A stretch of 64,000 bases of DNA from Panorpa germanica (lineage: Eukaryota; Arthropoda; Insecta; Mecoptera; Panorpidae), in contig OY783209.1 in NCBI GenBank assembly GCA_963678705.1, forward strand, positions 5,518,001 through 5,582,000, read 5' to 3'. The notes beneath the pieces are model-generated. The model had not been told where the DNA came from. It worked only from the letters and a program-made list of their open reading frames with translations, and made no database searches. Numbering within the stretch: the first letter of the stretch is position 1; each line of letters begins with the position of its first letter. The position numbers and the translations under genes are program-made. Shown one piece after another: positions 11,167-23,840 of this stretch.

Positions 11167-13138
11167 CAAACTAAAAAATAAAGCATTTCTCTTTATTACT
11201 GTCACCGTTCCTTGTCTCTTCTCTCGCTTCTTATTTACACAATCCGTCATCTTCCCTCCTTTTTTGATAACTCCAATTCTTTCATGCTTCTTCTTCTTTT
11301 CACCTTTCACTTATATCTACTCATAATATGCTTCTGTTTTCCTTTCTCCTCTCCGTATTGCTTGCTCTCTAGTTATTTACTTGTCTGAATCTTGCGATCA
11401 TCCTGGTATCATTATTTTCCTAAGAAACTCCGGTATCCTTTTCATTCAAAATCTTTTAAATATCATTCTCTTCTATCTGTATTTTGCATTTTAATAACCT
11501 TAAAATTTACGCAGGCATTAGTAGTTAATCCTAACTGGTCGATATGTCTTGCCATCGACAGGATATGGCAGGTTGGAGGATACATAGTCGTAAGTTTCAT
11601 TGAAAGTGGAAAAGACTATATGACGATAAAAAAAAATGATCTTAAAAACATAACCATAAAAAGTTTTAATAATTCTTGGCTAATTTATTCGAAATAATAA
11701 TACACTCGTCACATTACATAATTTTGTATTATCATTTAGCCGTTATCCGAACGTTGTACCACCCTGTAAATGTCATATGATGAGTCCAACAGTGACTGGG
11801 TGGTTTAGTAACGTATCTGATACATCTAAGGGGTAGAATGGTGAAGGGTGGTTTGAGGTCTTCATGTCTCTTCCTTAATATGATTTATGATACATTGAGG
11901 TTCCATTTCAGTCCATAGAACTCATAGAAACATAATAGCCCACCATGAACTGTGGCAGTTGGAACCAATGTCACTATAGAATGATACAAATGTTCTGGAA
12001 TCCATAAGTTTATATTGTGTTAGATTGGTATGTTACAAACAAGGTGTTCAATAATATATATTCACTTTTATTTTGTTGAAATTATTTTTATTGGTAAGAA
12101 TGTTATTAAATAACATAGGTTATTTTATGTGTTTATTTAATAATAAATATAACGTAATATTTTAAATTAAAGCTATTTTATTTTTATATCTTATGAAGTA
12201 GTTGTTATTCTTTATCTAATCGTCAGGGAATGAGCTATTCAAAATTAGGGGTCACTGCATTATTTAACGAAAACTCGTGTTACTTTTATCTCTTCTTCTT
12301 CTTCTTCGTTTAGCGGACTAATTGTTGTAACCCAGTAAACAATTTGATAAAGTTTCAATCACTATTGCACTTCAATTATAGTTCTCATCCACTTCATCTT
12401 CATTTGTATTCCGACAGGTGGAGTGGTCTCGACATTTGTGTTTCAATATGATGACAAAGTGACTCCAAAATGTTTATTGGGAATTAACAATAAATAATAT
12501 TAGTTTTCTCTTACCTTACAACAAATCTTCAAAGCGAAGAGTTGTTAAAAAATTAAAGAGAAGTAACTGAATACCAGAATTAAGAAATCCTTCTAAACAC
12601 AAAACATAGATGTACCTTTCTTTGTGGATAATCTTACATTCATATTATATTTTACTTTTTCTTTTATTATTATATAACTATTTTGTAAATCGGTTCCATA
12701 ATCCTTCCGAGCGTCCTTTCAACTGAAATATAAATCACAAAACGTTGTACTTTAGGTAAAATTGATTACGCAATAGGATGCTTTTGTTATGTTAAATACA
12801 TCTTAAATACACTTATTTGTGTGATTAATATGTTTTTGATCTTTCTGTATATAGATATACATATATAACCAACGTTGTGTACATTTGCATGAGTGTGTAC
12901 GACTGTACGTATCTAAAGTGCAAATATCGCAAATTTTGCTTGTTTAACTATTTATAAGATACAAACCGAACATAGTTATTTAAATATATTAAGAAAACCT
13001 TAAGAGTTTGCATAAATTACATGTAGTGGATGTTTACACATCAGATTCTAATTAAAAACAAATACAGGATCTGTTACTAATTAGTGTATCTACACAGTCA
13101 GCCGAATCTTCGATTATGTTTCACCCTTTGTCAATGTG

Positions 13139-13141
<3 letters not shown>
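11167..13141. other. No gene recognised
   Basis: A pyrimidine-rich stretch at 11170-11390 may be another faint LINE tail. The 101-codon frame at 11392 has no recognisable domain. The rest is AT-rich with no structure seen. Confidence 0.5.

Positions 13142-13190
<49 letters not shown>
13142..13190. repeat. (TA)n microsatellite
   Basis: An uninterrupted TA run of about 49 bp. A second run begins about 740 bp downstream. Confidence 0.98.
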
Positions 13191-13193
<3 letters not shown>

Positions 13194-13930
13194 GGTTATT
13201 TTTTGAAGGAGTAATTAAGTTAGATTATATTTAGTTTTAAGTAATAGTAAGATAACTGTAAACTAGGGTAGAAATCTTGGATAAGAACGGGGTTATATTT
13301 TAATGCATGAATAACCAGTGACAAAACACTAAAACAGTTCAATGGTTAACGCTTAGCCGTTCACTTTTGATGTCGAGCGAACATCTCAGAGAACGTGGCG
13401 TGTGGAATTGTTCGCTAACTTTTGAACGTGGTGCGACATGTTTTTGGGCGAGGCAGAATATAATGATGGTTATACGTGTACAGAGTTTTATAATGCAAAT
13501 GGCGATAGAAATGTATAAAGAGTATATATGGTCGTTATTGAGTGTTTTATAATTAAGTTAACTTTATTACGGTGTAATAGTTGTTATTTTGATCATTGTT
13601 TTTGTTAGAGTTAGGCAGCGATATTAATATTTTAGTACTAAGGTGTATTATTATTGAAATTATTGTGCTGATAACAATTACAACTGCGTAGTGTGTACTG
13701 AGACGTAAAAACATTGTGAAAAGACATTTTATTCTAGTTGTATTTTGTTGTGAATATAATTAAGATTGATTAACTTTATTTAGATATAAGTTTATGACTT
13801 TGATTAGTGATTAAACAAACTATTAATAACCAAATTAAGTGTTTACTCATTTTAAAAGAAACTATATTGTTGTATTGTACATCAACCTTAGGCTGATGTT
13901 AATTGTAACTTATAATTGTGGGTAAATACC

Positions 13931-13933
<3 letters not shown>

Positions 13934-13991
<58 letters not shown>
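13934..13991. repeat. (TA)n microsatellite
   Basis: An uninterrupted TA run of about 58 bp. Confidence 0.98.
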
Positions 13992-13992
<1 letters not shown>

Positions 13993-16304
13993 AATTAAAC
14001 CCTGGGTGTCACAATATTCACATATATCAGTGTCTCTAAATGCAGTGTAAACCGGTCCAGTATCAATCTACCGTCCTTTTTATAATGGTGAGTTGACGTA
14101 ATCGTAGTATAGCTAGCAAAAGCGGCCATAAGTTTCTCTTAAAATACTGACAGCCACCCTTTAGGCTCATATAACAGAGTAACCAACCCCATTACTGTCT
14201 CCATTCCCGATTTACCCCGTTTCGCCCTCTAACACAGCTGTATACAAAGAGAAAAATGGTTCTTTCAAAAAAGAATATTTTGCGTGACATTCTGTGTGAC
14301 ATATTATAATATGTTTTTTTAAAAGATATTTTAGACCATGTTAGATACCAGTATAATAAAAAGCAACGAATAATACTTGACTGGTGGGGATTAATATTTA
14401 ATGCTTTTGTTCTTATATAAAAAAATATGCTTGTAATGAACAGAAATTGAGAATGTAGAGAATCTTTCGTTTCTCGTAACTAGCAAATATGTTAATTGGA
14501 TAGGAATAACCATTCAATACAAAACAACAATAAATTTAACTTTTGTTTTTGTTCTTTAGATATCCCGTAATTGAAGATTAGATTACCGCTTTTAATATTT
14601 CCTATTATGATCATAATTTCCCTAATACGATAACAACAACAAACTCTATTGTCTTCTAAAAGGAAGTTGCGTTGCAGCTCTTATTTTATTCAGTCCATCC
14701 TTTGCAGACACAGTTCCTATAGTAAAAAGTAGGATACTAGATTCCAGATAATAGGAGTTCTGTCGCGTAGAATTTAGGTTTTATCTAACATAACTAAAGA
14801 TACCTGTTACTTAAACAATGTTATCTAAAATATAACGCTTTGTGACCGAGTTTATTGAGTAGACCCTTCTAAAGATTACAAAATCTTAAGGTGTCCGTTT
14901 TAAGGATTAAATTTTTATTTGGACCTTTTCAGATTAAATTGTATTAGGTTTTGCTTAAGTAAAATATTACATGAATGTAAGGTAACATCTATGCTTTCTT
15001 TTTTGTAACATCTATGCTTTCTTTTATTGCGTAAATATTAAATCAAATCCTTTAGATGTACGAGTGTAATAGTACTATGAGGGTTTTTCTCTAGATATTT
15101 TCCTAAAATTGTCTTCTTAGGTCAATCATGATGGACATGATGGTAGTCTAAATATAATTAAAGTTTGATGACGTTGGTATTTAAGCGGAATAAATCAATT
15201 ATTAAAAAACATATACTCATATTTATATCTTGGAATATTTTACTCCTTATTAATTCATTCAAAACATTCCCTTGTATTACATCAATTTATCGAATTTTTA
15301 CAACATAATGATAAAAACCTCTCCAATGTTAAATCCAACCAGGAACTAACCTTTCTCATTGTTGTCTTAAGGTTTTGCGGTTCAAAAACCACATCCGTTC
15401 AACCGAATTGTTAAACAACAACAAAAATATAAACCAAGCAGTCTTAACTTTTAGCTATTGCTTTGCTTTGGTTTCTAGTATTTGTACAATAGACATAAAA
15501 CAAAACTCTACGTAACCTGAGGGAAACGGTAACGGTAACCTCTTACATCAGGTGTGGGGAACCTGTTATCAATAAAATTTCACTTCTAATTTCAAAGCAG
15601 TAAATAGGAAGCTTATTCTGATCTTTTGCAGAGATTTTCTCACTGCCTAAAATTTATCCTATTTAAATAAATTAGGTTATATATGCGTAAGTTTTATTTA
15701 GGTAATATATTACATAGATTTAAGGTGGTTATCGGATAATAATTTAATTACCCTTTAAACACAGTTACGTGTATTTAAGTTTAAACCGACATAACAAATT
15801 TACTTATTACGTAAACAAACAATGTTACCTAGAATACTACATTATGATTCCAAATTTTCCGACCAGTTTCAAATTTTATGATTAGGTGGCCATCATGAAA
15901 AAATGGCTACTATAATAAACGGATCTTTTTTCCAATACTTGGGTACTGAATTGAAATAGTTATCATCAATCTGCTAGACCATTCAATTTATTACAAGTTT
16001 GGCTTGTAACATTTTTTGCATGACTAAAATAACCTAAGCTATACCTTTTGCAAAGTGCAAAGTAAAGCATATATTTTGTTATTATATAAACTAATTAAAA
16101 AGTAATTTAAAGATACATTTCTAGATGTCACAACTAGTCTAGAAGCAAGTTATTAACGTTAAAAAGATATATTAGAATTAAGATGGAAACCAGGTAGAAT
16201 GTAACGCTTCAATTACTTGGCAGCACGCTGGCAAATTGAATCTTGCTTACTGTGTTATAATTACAACGTGAGAAAAAAGAAATGAACCTTGGAATTAGGT
16301 TGTT
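13992..16304. other. No gene recognised
   Basis: AT-rich. The only structured items are the 23-bp tandem pair at 14982 and a CAGGTGTGGGGAACCTG word near 15548 that resembles a hAT terminus. Confidence 0.5.
14982..15027 (+). repeat. 23-bp direct tandem pair
   Basis: GTAACATCTATGCTTTCTTT occurs at 14982 and again at 15005, a two-copy slippage-type duplication. Confidence 0.85.
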
Positions 16305-16375
16305 GAAAGCCGGGAGGCTTGAAACTTGCCCTGCAAGACAATTTTCTACCTGAGGAAGGATTGTTCTAATATGGA
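16305..16375 (+). repeat. TGCAAG short-repeat family, partial copy C
   Basis: GGCTTGAAACTTGCCCTGCA and then AGACAATTTTCTACCTGAGGAAGG match the core of the family. The flanks diverge. Confidence 0.45.
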
Positions 16376-17065
16376 AACTATATATTATCTATATACGAAG
16401 CTGAGAACATCTAGTATGTTCCAAAAACGGGTATATAAGCCCAGAACATCACTCAATTTATTAGATAGGAATCTATTATATACTTATTCACTAGATAAGC
16501 ATTAGTACTTCACATAAAACGCTAGTATCAACACTAAAAGTATATTAATTATTTTCGAATGAAGTTTTAATTGCAATCAACATACATACATGTTTGTTTT
16601 TATCCTAGAAATGAAGGATACTGGTGAACACCACCTTTATCCACATTAGTAGAAGTATCAAGTTACGTTACGGTTTCCTTTTTGATATCCTCGTAATTTA
16701 ATTTTCCTGGAGAACAAGAGTTATACAGACTCTACTCTATAGACGACGCTTTCAACAAAACTTGATTCTCTTCTTCTTTTATTTGTTCTGCTGTTACGTA
16801 ACTTATTATTTCAATATAAACATATATTCATTACGAGACTCATAAATGCCCTCGCTAGCAAATAGCGCAACGTTCTGTAAATAATAATTATATAGCAATT
16901 TATTATGAGTTATATAGAATATATGAGTATGTATTATTTATATTGTTGATTACTCTTTTAAATTAGAAAAAAATGGTGAAATTTGTAGTGGCATTTGCTT
17001 CATTATGTACCTGTTATATTTGTATTTATAAAACTTTTGTTATGAATACAGTTTATTTTCTAACT

Positions 17066-17150
17066 TTCCTATAGAAGTTGTCTTGCAGTGCAAAGTTCAC
17101 TCTAGCCTGACTGCCACAAGTTAATTCAGTTAAGTTTTACAAAAAACAAA
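17066..17150 (-). repeat. TGCAAG short-repeat family, copy D
   Basis: The reverse strand reads GAATTAACTTGTGGCAGTCA, GGCTAGAGTGAACTTTGCAC, TGCAAGACAACTTCTATAGG and then GTTAGAA. This is the same block order as copy E. Confidence 0.6.
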
Positions 17151-17239
17151 TCTGTCATCAATAAATAAGGACCTCTTTTCTAATTCTTAGTAAACCGATG
17201 TTTATTTTAATCCTTTGTTTAACCCTACCATAATTTAAA

Positions 17240-17400
17240 ATTACTACTCTTCTCTCTCCTTAACCATTTTAAACTCCATTATTATCTCACTTTTCTTTTT
17301 CCTGTTTCATTCTTCTCTGTATCTCCGTCATCCACCTCTTTGTTTCTTTACCTCTTCTCAACTGCTTCTACATCTTCTTTTCACTTGGTTGCGTCTAAGC
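17240..17400 (-). mobile_element. Probable LINE C-terminal remnant
   Basis: The plus strand is strikingly pyrimidine-rich. Its complement reads KRWMTEIQRRMKQEKEK before stops, closely resembling the RWMAEIEKNN...EREE tail of the LINE at 18970-19410. The zinc-knuckle part is absent. Identification rests on this short charged tail and on strand composition. Confidence 0.45.
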
Positions 17401-18969
17401 TACAGGTTTGTTAATATTGTTTTCCACCCGATTAGAATATTACCACAGTTGTTGCAAGCATCCTAATTTCCTGATAAGGCACTTGCAAGAAATGTAACGC
17501 CATTTTGTAAAGCTACCATTCTAAAATAGCAATCAATTTTTCCTTATATATATTGTTGCGAATTTGCAATTAGTTCGTTGTAAACTTGCAGTTTATTAGT
17601 CTTGAATTTAGCTATTAGTACGCTAAAACCTTTTTACTTAATAAATAAGCCTTCGTTGTCCTTATTAGACCCAGCGTTAGTATTCGACGTTAATGACTTT
17701 CAGTTTGTAAAACGAAAAAAACATTTTAACTTTTATACTTATTTCTTGTTTGAGCTTTAGTTGTATTTTTCTATAATCAGAAATAACAAAGAGCTTTTAA
17801 TAAAAGCAATATCTTTCAAAACACACACACACTGACACATACACACACACAAGCATCACTTTTATTCCATTATTTACATACCAGAGGATTAGTTTTAAAG
17901 TGTCGGTTTAGCTTGACGCGTGCTTTTGACTGGTGAATCGTAAAAGCAGAGCTTTTTACAATAATATTGATTTATGAGCGAAACATTGTTTTAACGTAAG
18001 AAACAATTTTTTTCTTGATATCGTATATTTTTTATAGAACTATCTAAAAACAATCCATAAAATTCTATCCTCGTTTGTAATATATTTTCATATTGTTTCC
18101 CGTTCGCCAGCCTATCAATAACCCATTATTGTTTTTTTTGTCGTGCGTGAGATTAAGGTTCTGGGTCTTACTTGCGGAAAGTGAGACGGACAGCCCTTCC
18201 ATCGGGAAAAGATTTCAGGATAGGATTAGAGTAACAAAGCTCTCCGTGTGATATTAGGATTGGGATACGGATTGGGATTGGGGCTGGATAAAGGGTAAAG
18301 GGAGTCAAAATAACTAAAGGAGGAAGTTGGATAAAGGGTATTTCACACATGTTAGCACGTCGGCGAGTCTGCCATACACATATGTCACATTACATTGAAG
18401 AAGAAGAAGAAGAATTGGGGAAGGAAAAAGATGAAAAATATATAACAGCAAAACTTTCTTCGAGCCCGTATTCCCTCACCCCTCTACAAGAAGTTGTAGT
18501 AATGGTATTTAGAAAATTCAAAAGTGCTTAGTCATTTGGGTTATATAAATATTATAAGAGATCTTAATTAACTAATAAAATGGCCAACGAAATTTACAGA
18601 TTATTTAAGATATTGCTTATTTATACATTCGGTTTATGGAGGTTTCAACGATTTGCTTGAACTAAGCAACATTACTTATTTTATGGTTTATGTCAGCATT
18701 TTGTCATTTTATTACTATTTACTATATAACCCATAGAGGCGCTGTAAGTTTTCAGTAGGTATTTCTACAATATATGTATTAAAACTTTATTACCGCGTAC
18801 AGAGCCGGTTGAAGACCTGGTTGAACCAGTGTCAAACATAGTCCTGTACGCAGGTCTTGAAAGGGAAGTGTTCAAATGCTGTGTCCAGTTTCACATGACA
18901 TTTTATGAACAAGCGGGCGATTTTGAAACTAAATTTTAGTAAATGTGTTTGTGGCAAACATAAGTGTTC
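17401..18969. other. No gene recognised
   Basis: A GC-richer stretch at 18160-18360 contains short GGGATTGG-type tandem words. A CAGAGCCGG word lies near 18801. No frame of note was found. Confidence 0.5.
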
Positions 18970-19410
18970 TTACAACAACAGGAAAGAATGGAAAAAATGA
19001 AGAAGAGCAATTACAACAAAATATATAAAATGATTTGGGAGAGAGAGGTGCCACAATGCTTAAGAAAAAAGGACACAAAAAACATGAGAAGGATTGCCAG
19101 ATTTAGACTGGGAAACGAGGAGAGGAAACAGATACTGGGTAAATAACGAGTTTCCATGTGAGAAAAAGGTAATAAGCGAAAAGAATATTGTGCACCTATT
19201 AAAGGAAGGCAGTGAAGGGAAGAGGTGGATGGCGGAGATAGAGAAAAACAACGATGAAAGAGAAGAAATGGAGGAGTAGAAACAGGAGGGAGAGTAGCAC
19301 GAAGAGCGATGCAATAGCAGTAGCAGTTTTGTTTTTATTTTTATAAGGATACATTTATATTATTTTTTTTTCGTTTGGAAGGAGTAACAATGTTTAGATC
19401 ACAATGACAT
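18970..19410 (+). mobile_element. Degraded LINE 3' end, plus orientation
   Basis: The plus strand encodes QQERMEKMKKSNYNKIYKM and then MRRIARFRLGNEE, matching the LINE at 29521-30071. A frameshift follows the GNEE block. The CRVCG...HIKFSC stretch is missing, so RYWVNNEF runs directly into CEKKVISEKNIVHLLKEG. That is a clean internal loss of about 20 residues relative to the sister copy. The tail RWMAEIEKNNDEREEMEE ends at a stop near 19279. The 3' UTR (GTAGCAGTTTTGTTTTTATT onwards, then TCGTTTGGAAGGAGT) matches the copy at 4240-4560 in reverse orientation. No target-site duplication was seen. Confidence 0.75.
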
Positions 19411-19980
19411 GTAAATAAATGAGTTAAGGTGCAAGAATGTAGTAGCAAATGGCAAAAATATTAAAACAATAATTATAAATAATAGTAAAGTTTTTAGTAT
19501 TTACATTTATACAACAATATTAAGAAGGCTAAGAATTTACAGTGTAATAAAGTCAGATTATGGAAGACTAAAACCTTGTACATTATTTAAAGTGCCATAA
19601 GACGTTGAAAGACGTAACCAGTGGGCAGAAAGGATTCCTGGAATAATTAAACTAGGTGTACAATGACGCGAACAGTTTTCTAGTAAACATTTAATCATAT
19701 TTTATAATAGCAACTGTATCATCATCTTTGGTTTAATTCAATCTTTGTTTTTCTCATGGTTTTGTCATCTTGACAGCACTTTTTTCATCAACATCGTTTT
19801 TGTTCGAATAAACATACATTTGAACACTATTACTTAACATAAGTTCATTATTAACATATGCGCTTATTATATATTTTTTCAAATCACAATTTCTCTGTTT
19901 TTCTCAACTCTAAATTTTAAAATTTCAATATATCGACAGCTACATCACTTTTTTCACTCTTGCTTCAAAGAAATACTCCT

Positions 19981-20199
19981 GTATAGTTTAAATTACGAAA
20001 GTTCTGCGATGACTCATGCTTAAAACAAGTTATGATGTATAAATCTACGATATAATAAAAAAGCTCTCTCCCTAATTTTTTATGATGTATAAGTAGGAAC
20101 GAGTAAGATAAAATTCACCATCGCTTTGTAGATTTCCACGACTCTTATAACCTATTTTAAGTATGAGTTACCGCCGAACTCTCGCAATTTGAACTATAC
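19981..20199. mobile_element. 219-bp inverted-repeat MITE
   Basis: The left arm GTATAGTTTAAATTACGAAA (to about 20033) is mirrored by the right arm (about 20148-20199), whose reverse complement begins GTATAGTTCAAATTGCGAGA. The arms are about 52 bp and roughly 80% alike. The interior has no coding capacity. A single arm of the same family lies at 24115-24165. No clear target duplication was seen. Confidence 0.7.
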
Positions 20200-22269
20200 T
20201 CTTATTTCTCGAACGCATCATTTATTATTTTCAAGTCGTTTCTTCCAAGAAAAATAATAACACCATTAGATCTATCATATTCTCGTACTCTTGCCAATTA
20301 GCTATGATACTGCTGCTCGTACGTAGAATCTCTTTTTAATAACGAAAAACTGAGCGAAAAATATTTTACTTTAATGGAAAGAAAAGCAAATATGAATAGC
20401 AAAAGAAAAAGGTATTTTCGTAACAAAATTCCATGCTGTTATACTCCTGGTTATACTCAATTAGGTTTAATGAAATGAAAAATTGTTAACTGAACATAAA
20501 TAATATTGTTATAGAAACCTGTTGGAACAGTGGCGCACTTGCGCTAGACTTTTGCAAGGGGCCTACCATTGAAGACAATTGTGAATGAATATAATTGATG
20601 TTGGCGAAGTGATTGTGCAATTGTGGAACTGCTTACTGCATTAGAGTGTTATGAAGTCTTACTTTCGGATATTGGAAGAGTAAAAATTCATCTAAGTATT
20701 TGTCCATTAAATCAAATTAACGATTAAAATAAATTAAAATATATCAAAGATAATAAAACATTCAAATATATTAAGAAAAACATATGTAAACAAGTGAAAT
20801 TGAATCCACTGGATCACTTAATACGCATCTTTCGATTCGTCTTATAGTAAAATTACAATACTTGCTAATAGGTTATATAAGACGAATAATTATATATATC
20901 GTTGTATATCTTTAGAAGAAGGTTGTATATTACTCTCTCCACTTGTATTAGACTCTCCACTTGTAATGGCAAGTACTTAGATCTAGAAAATTATATTGGA
21001 AGTAGTGTGAGCGACACCTAAACTTAATAGACAAGAACGATATTGTCAAATGATCTACAATATAGAATTAAACAATACAGAATATTTAACTAGAATTAAC
21101 TTTAATTCTTCTCCAACTAGAAACAATTGACTTCATGACTGATTACAATTCATTTCGACGAAGCAATTGGAGCTGGATATTTTTGTCATTCTGCAATGCC
21201 TAATGCGGCACTGTGTTTGGAATATAACTTTGAAGGTGAAAGGAAATAGACAGTAAGTGATTTCATGTAGACTGTATAGATTTAAAATCCATTTGAGTTG
21301 ATGCGCAACTAATGCAGGGAACAAAATATCCTTAACCAAGGATGTTTGTTTTTAGATATCAACCACATACAACAGCTTGAAAATAGATAAGCTACATTTT
21401 GGTATCTTTTCAAAGCATACGTTTATAAGAAAGGTGTAAAGCGGTCTTTCGAACAAGAAGGGTCTTCTGTTTACCTAATAATTCGTTACTTCGACTGACG
21501 CCGAGTAAGACTGATTGACTTTTTCTTAACAAAAGCCTGCCCTGCCTAAATCAGAGCCGCATTAGTTGGTGAGTGAAAATCAATTGAATATTACCATTTA
21601 TGAAAGTTCTTGAGCGAAACGATTTAGAAACTCTGTTAGGAGAAACAAATAGAATAAAATGTATTTAGGAAATTCAAGTTTTCCGGAAAACTATCATCTG
21701 AATCTGATTCAAACGCGTAAAGTTTGTTTCGCTGCCAAATAAAATATACTATATGTTTATTTTTGTTCAAAACTATTGACAATTCTAAAGATAACACAGA
21801 TATTTTGTGACGCTTAAACTTTAGTAACTGAATTGCAGATGTCAAATTATATTATTCTCTTGTGCTTTAAATGCATTATGCTGATAAATTTAGTGGACTT
21901 AAGATATCTACAAAAGAAGCTATAGAAAATACTATTTCACTATAACATATTAGACTTAAGGACTCGTCATCCATAGGGGTGGGCAATCAAACGAGTTTAA
22001 AACATTAGTTGTAAATCATCTTTATTTCACATTATAATGTTTTTAGAAAGATTTTACATTGAAGCAATATGGAATTTCATCCTTTCTTTATATATTACAA
22101 AACGGAAAACCAGATTTTAATTCTCAGTACAGAAAGAAACGTGAATACAAATAGTACTGAATATTAGTCTGAAACTGAGTGATGGCATGGTCTTAACAAA
22201 TGGATATCGACTCCCATTTGTCGAAACAAAATCTAGTGACAAATCTAGTTGCCATGGTCTAGTTAATAA
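20200..22269. other. No gene recognised
   Basis: Upstream flank of the coiled-coil gene. It holds CAGTGGCGCACTTGCGC at about 20530 and AGGGGTGGGCAATCAAACG at about 21976, both reminiscent of hAT-type termini without visible partners. No exon for the coiled-coil gene was identified. Confidence 0.5.
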
Positions 22270-22511
22270 GGATAAACAATATTAATTTAATTAATATTTT
22301 AATGTAGAGTACGTATTATATATTAACGTAGATTATTTTAATTTATATAGTTTTATATAGTTAAAATACAAAATTCAAATATTCTTAATTAATATTTTGG
22401 TTCTTCGATTTTTTTATATATACTCGTATATGCAATAATTAATATTATTTTATTATATTTATAACCTATTGTATATTTTTCTATATAACTAAGTCAAATA
22501 ATTAGAGAAAC
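22270..22511 (+). promoter_or_regulatory. AT-rich upstream region of the coiled-coil gene
   Basis: About 240 bases before the ATG are almost purely A/T, with repeated TTAATTAA-like words and several TATATA stretches, for example around 22415-22425. No single core promoter can be chosen by eye. The region probably contains the 5' leader and promoter, based on position only. Confidence 0.25.
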
Positions 22512-23840
22512 ATGTCAAATTGGTTGGACTACAGACGTTTTAAGCAACATGGGATAAGAGACAAACGATGGCTGATAGAAGATCGCAATTTGGTGATGAG
22601 GAAAATGAACAATCTAAGGAAAAGAGACTTGCGCGTCGTACAATATGAAGCCCAAAGGGCCACCGAAGCTTCATCGAAACAGTTAAGTCGGTTAAAGAAA
22701 GGTGAAGCAGAGGTACGTTTGAATCTAAACAAAGCAATGGTTGGAAACAAAGTTCTGATAGAGTATACTTTGGGAACACATCCGTCCCTTTACAGGGCAA
22801 ATGCACACCTGCCTCCCGCAGAAATCATAGAAAACATAGAACAGGCAATCTTCAATAAAAGAAAAATGCGAGATAGACTGGCCTACCAGAAACGAAAACT
22901 AATGGCTAAGTACAAGGATGATTTATTAGTATTCGCCTTTCTCGAAAATGAGGCTGTCGTGTATGGACAACGGACGAGGGTGGAAGAGCAAATACAGACG
23001 ATATCCAACACAATTCAAGCGGCAAAAATAAGAAAATTAGCAGCCATTTCAATATTTCATGTTTACAAAACAATGCACAAGATATTGTTCAAGGATTCCA
23101 TTTACTACGATGCAGTTGTCAGGACTCTTCAAAACGACCAAAAGGATCAATCAAAGATGTTGATGGATACTATTGAAATGGGACAAACGGTAGCGGAGTT
23201 ATTAAATGATTTAATAACAGAAGAAAACCAGCTTCAAATTGCCATGAAGATGAATATGGCCACTAGGCAAAGATCACTGAATTTATTTAATGGTCTCGTG
23301 CAAAAATTTTCTAAACATTACAAGAATTTAACGAGACGTGATAGCAGCATTTTGTTGCCGTTTGATCACAATCCGCCGAAAAGTAAAGAAGAGCAACAGC
23401 TAATCGAGGAAAGTACGTTCGTGGACAAGACGTTAGATTTTCTTAAATGTAAAATGAAGGTCGCTAACTACGAAGAGTTATTACCGGCTTTGGAGGAGCA
23501 GTTATTTCAAGAAATACGATTGCATAAATTTGCACAAATTCTTAGTACATATAAAAATAAATTGAATCATCTTCTATTGTATGGTTCGGTTCTAGGTAAT
23601 GTATTAAAGCATACTTATAACGAAAAACAAATAGAATATTTAGAAAAGGAAAGAAACTTACTTAAACGGGTAAACAAGGAATATAAGAAAGACTATGAGA
23701 TGAATTTGTTCTATAAGGAGAATGGCAATCTAATGCTTATGATTCGAATGACGTTCGATCACTTGTGTGAGAAGATGAAGAATGTTTATGAGCATGGCCA
23801 ACTAACGCGAGTACCTAGTTATGTCAGTGTTGATGAATGA
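22512..23840 (+). CDS. Intron-free coiled-coil protein, possibly an axonemal outer-dynein-arm docking (CCDC/ODAD-like) protein
   Basis: This is one uninterrupted frame of 442 codons, far longer than any other in the window, ending in TGA. The first ATG follows AGAGAAAC, a good insect start context (A at -3), after a very AT-rich upstream stretch. The protein is Lys/Arg/Glu/Gln-rich and helical. Predicted helical or coiled-coil blocks are at about residues 20-80, 105-175, 200-275 and 300-425, separated by proline hinges near 91, 101-102, 284-289 and 325. The C-terminal tail (430-442) looks disordered. There is no signal peptide, membrane segment, Cys/His cluster or enzyme motif. Long basic coiled coils with short linkers are typical of axonemal CCDC proteins such as the ODAD/CCDC63/CCDC114/CCDC151 group. 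A testis or ciliary role is inferred, not shown. The vertebrate members I recall are longer, so this could be a compact insect form. The lack of introns suggests a single-exon gene or a retrocopy. No AATAAA signal is evident in the first 200 bases downstream. The coding call is firm and the family is uncertain. Confidence 0.88.
   Translation: MSNWLDYRRFKQHGIRDKRWLIEDRNLVMRKMNNLRKRDLRVVQYEAQRATEASSKQLSRLKKGEAEVRLNLNKAMVGNKVLIEYTLGTHPSLYRANAHLPPAEIIENIEQAIFNKRKMRDRLAYQKRKLMAKYKDDLLVFAFLENEAVVYGQRTRVEEQIQTISNTIQAAKIRKLAAISIFHVYKTMHKILFKDSIYYDAVVRTLQNDQKDQSKMLMDTIEMGQTVAELLNDLITEENQLQIAMKMNMATRQRSLNLFNGLVQKFSKHYKNLTRRDSSILLPFDHNPPKSKEEQQLIEESTFVDKTLDFLKCKMKVANYEELLPALEEQLFQEIRLHKFAQILSTYKNKLNHLLLYGSVLGNVLKHTYNEKQIEYLEKERNLLKRVNKEYKKDYEMNLFYKENGNLMLMIRMTFDHLCEKMKNVYEHGQLTRVPSYVSVDE

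Noticed and set aside
11392-11697. 101-codon plus-strand frame
   Set aside because: There is no recognisable motif, the composition follows the local AT-rich DNA, and the frame lies between repeat-like blocks.
13191-13933. Possible solo LTR between two TA arrays
   Set aside because: The texture is suggestive, but no convincing terminal dinucleotides, target duplication or second copy could be seen.
22529-22806. Minus-strand frames of 73 and 88 codons
   Set aside because: These are shadows of the coiled-coil gene on the opposite strand.
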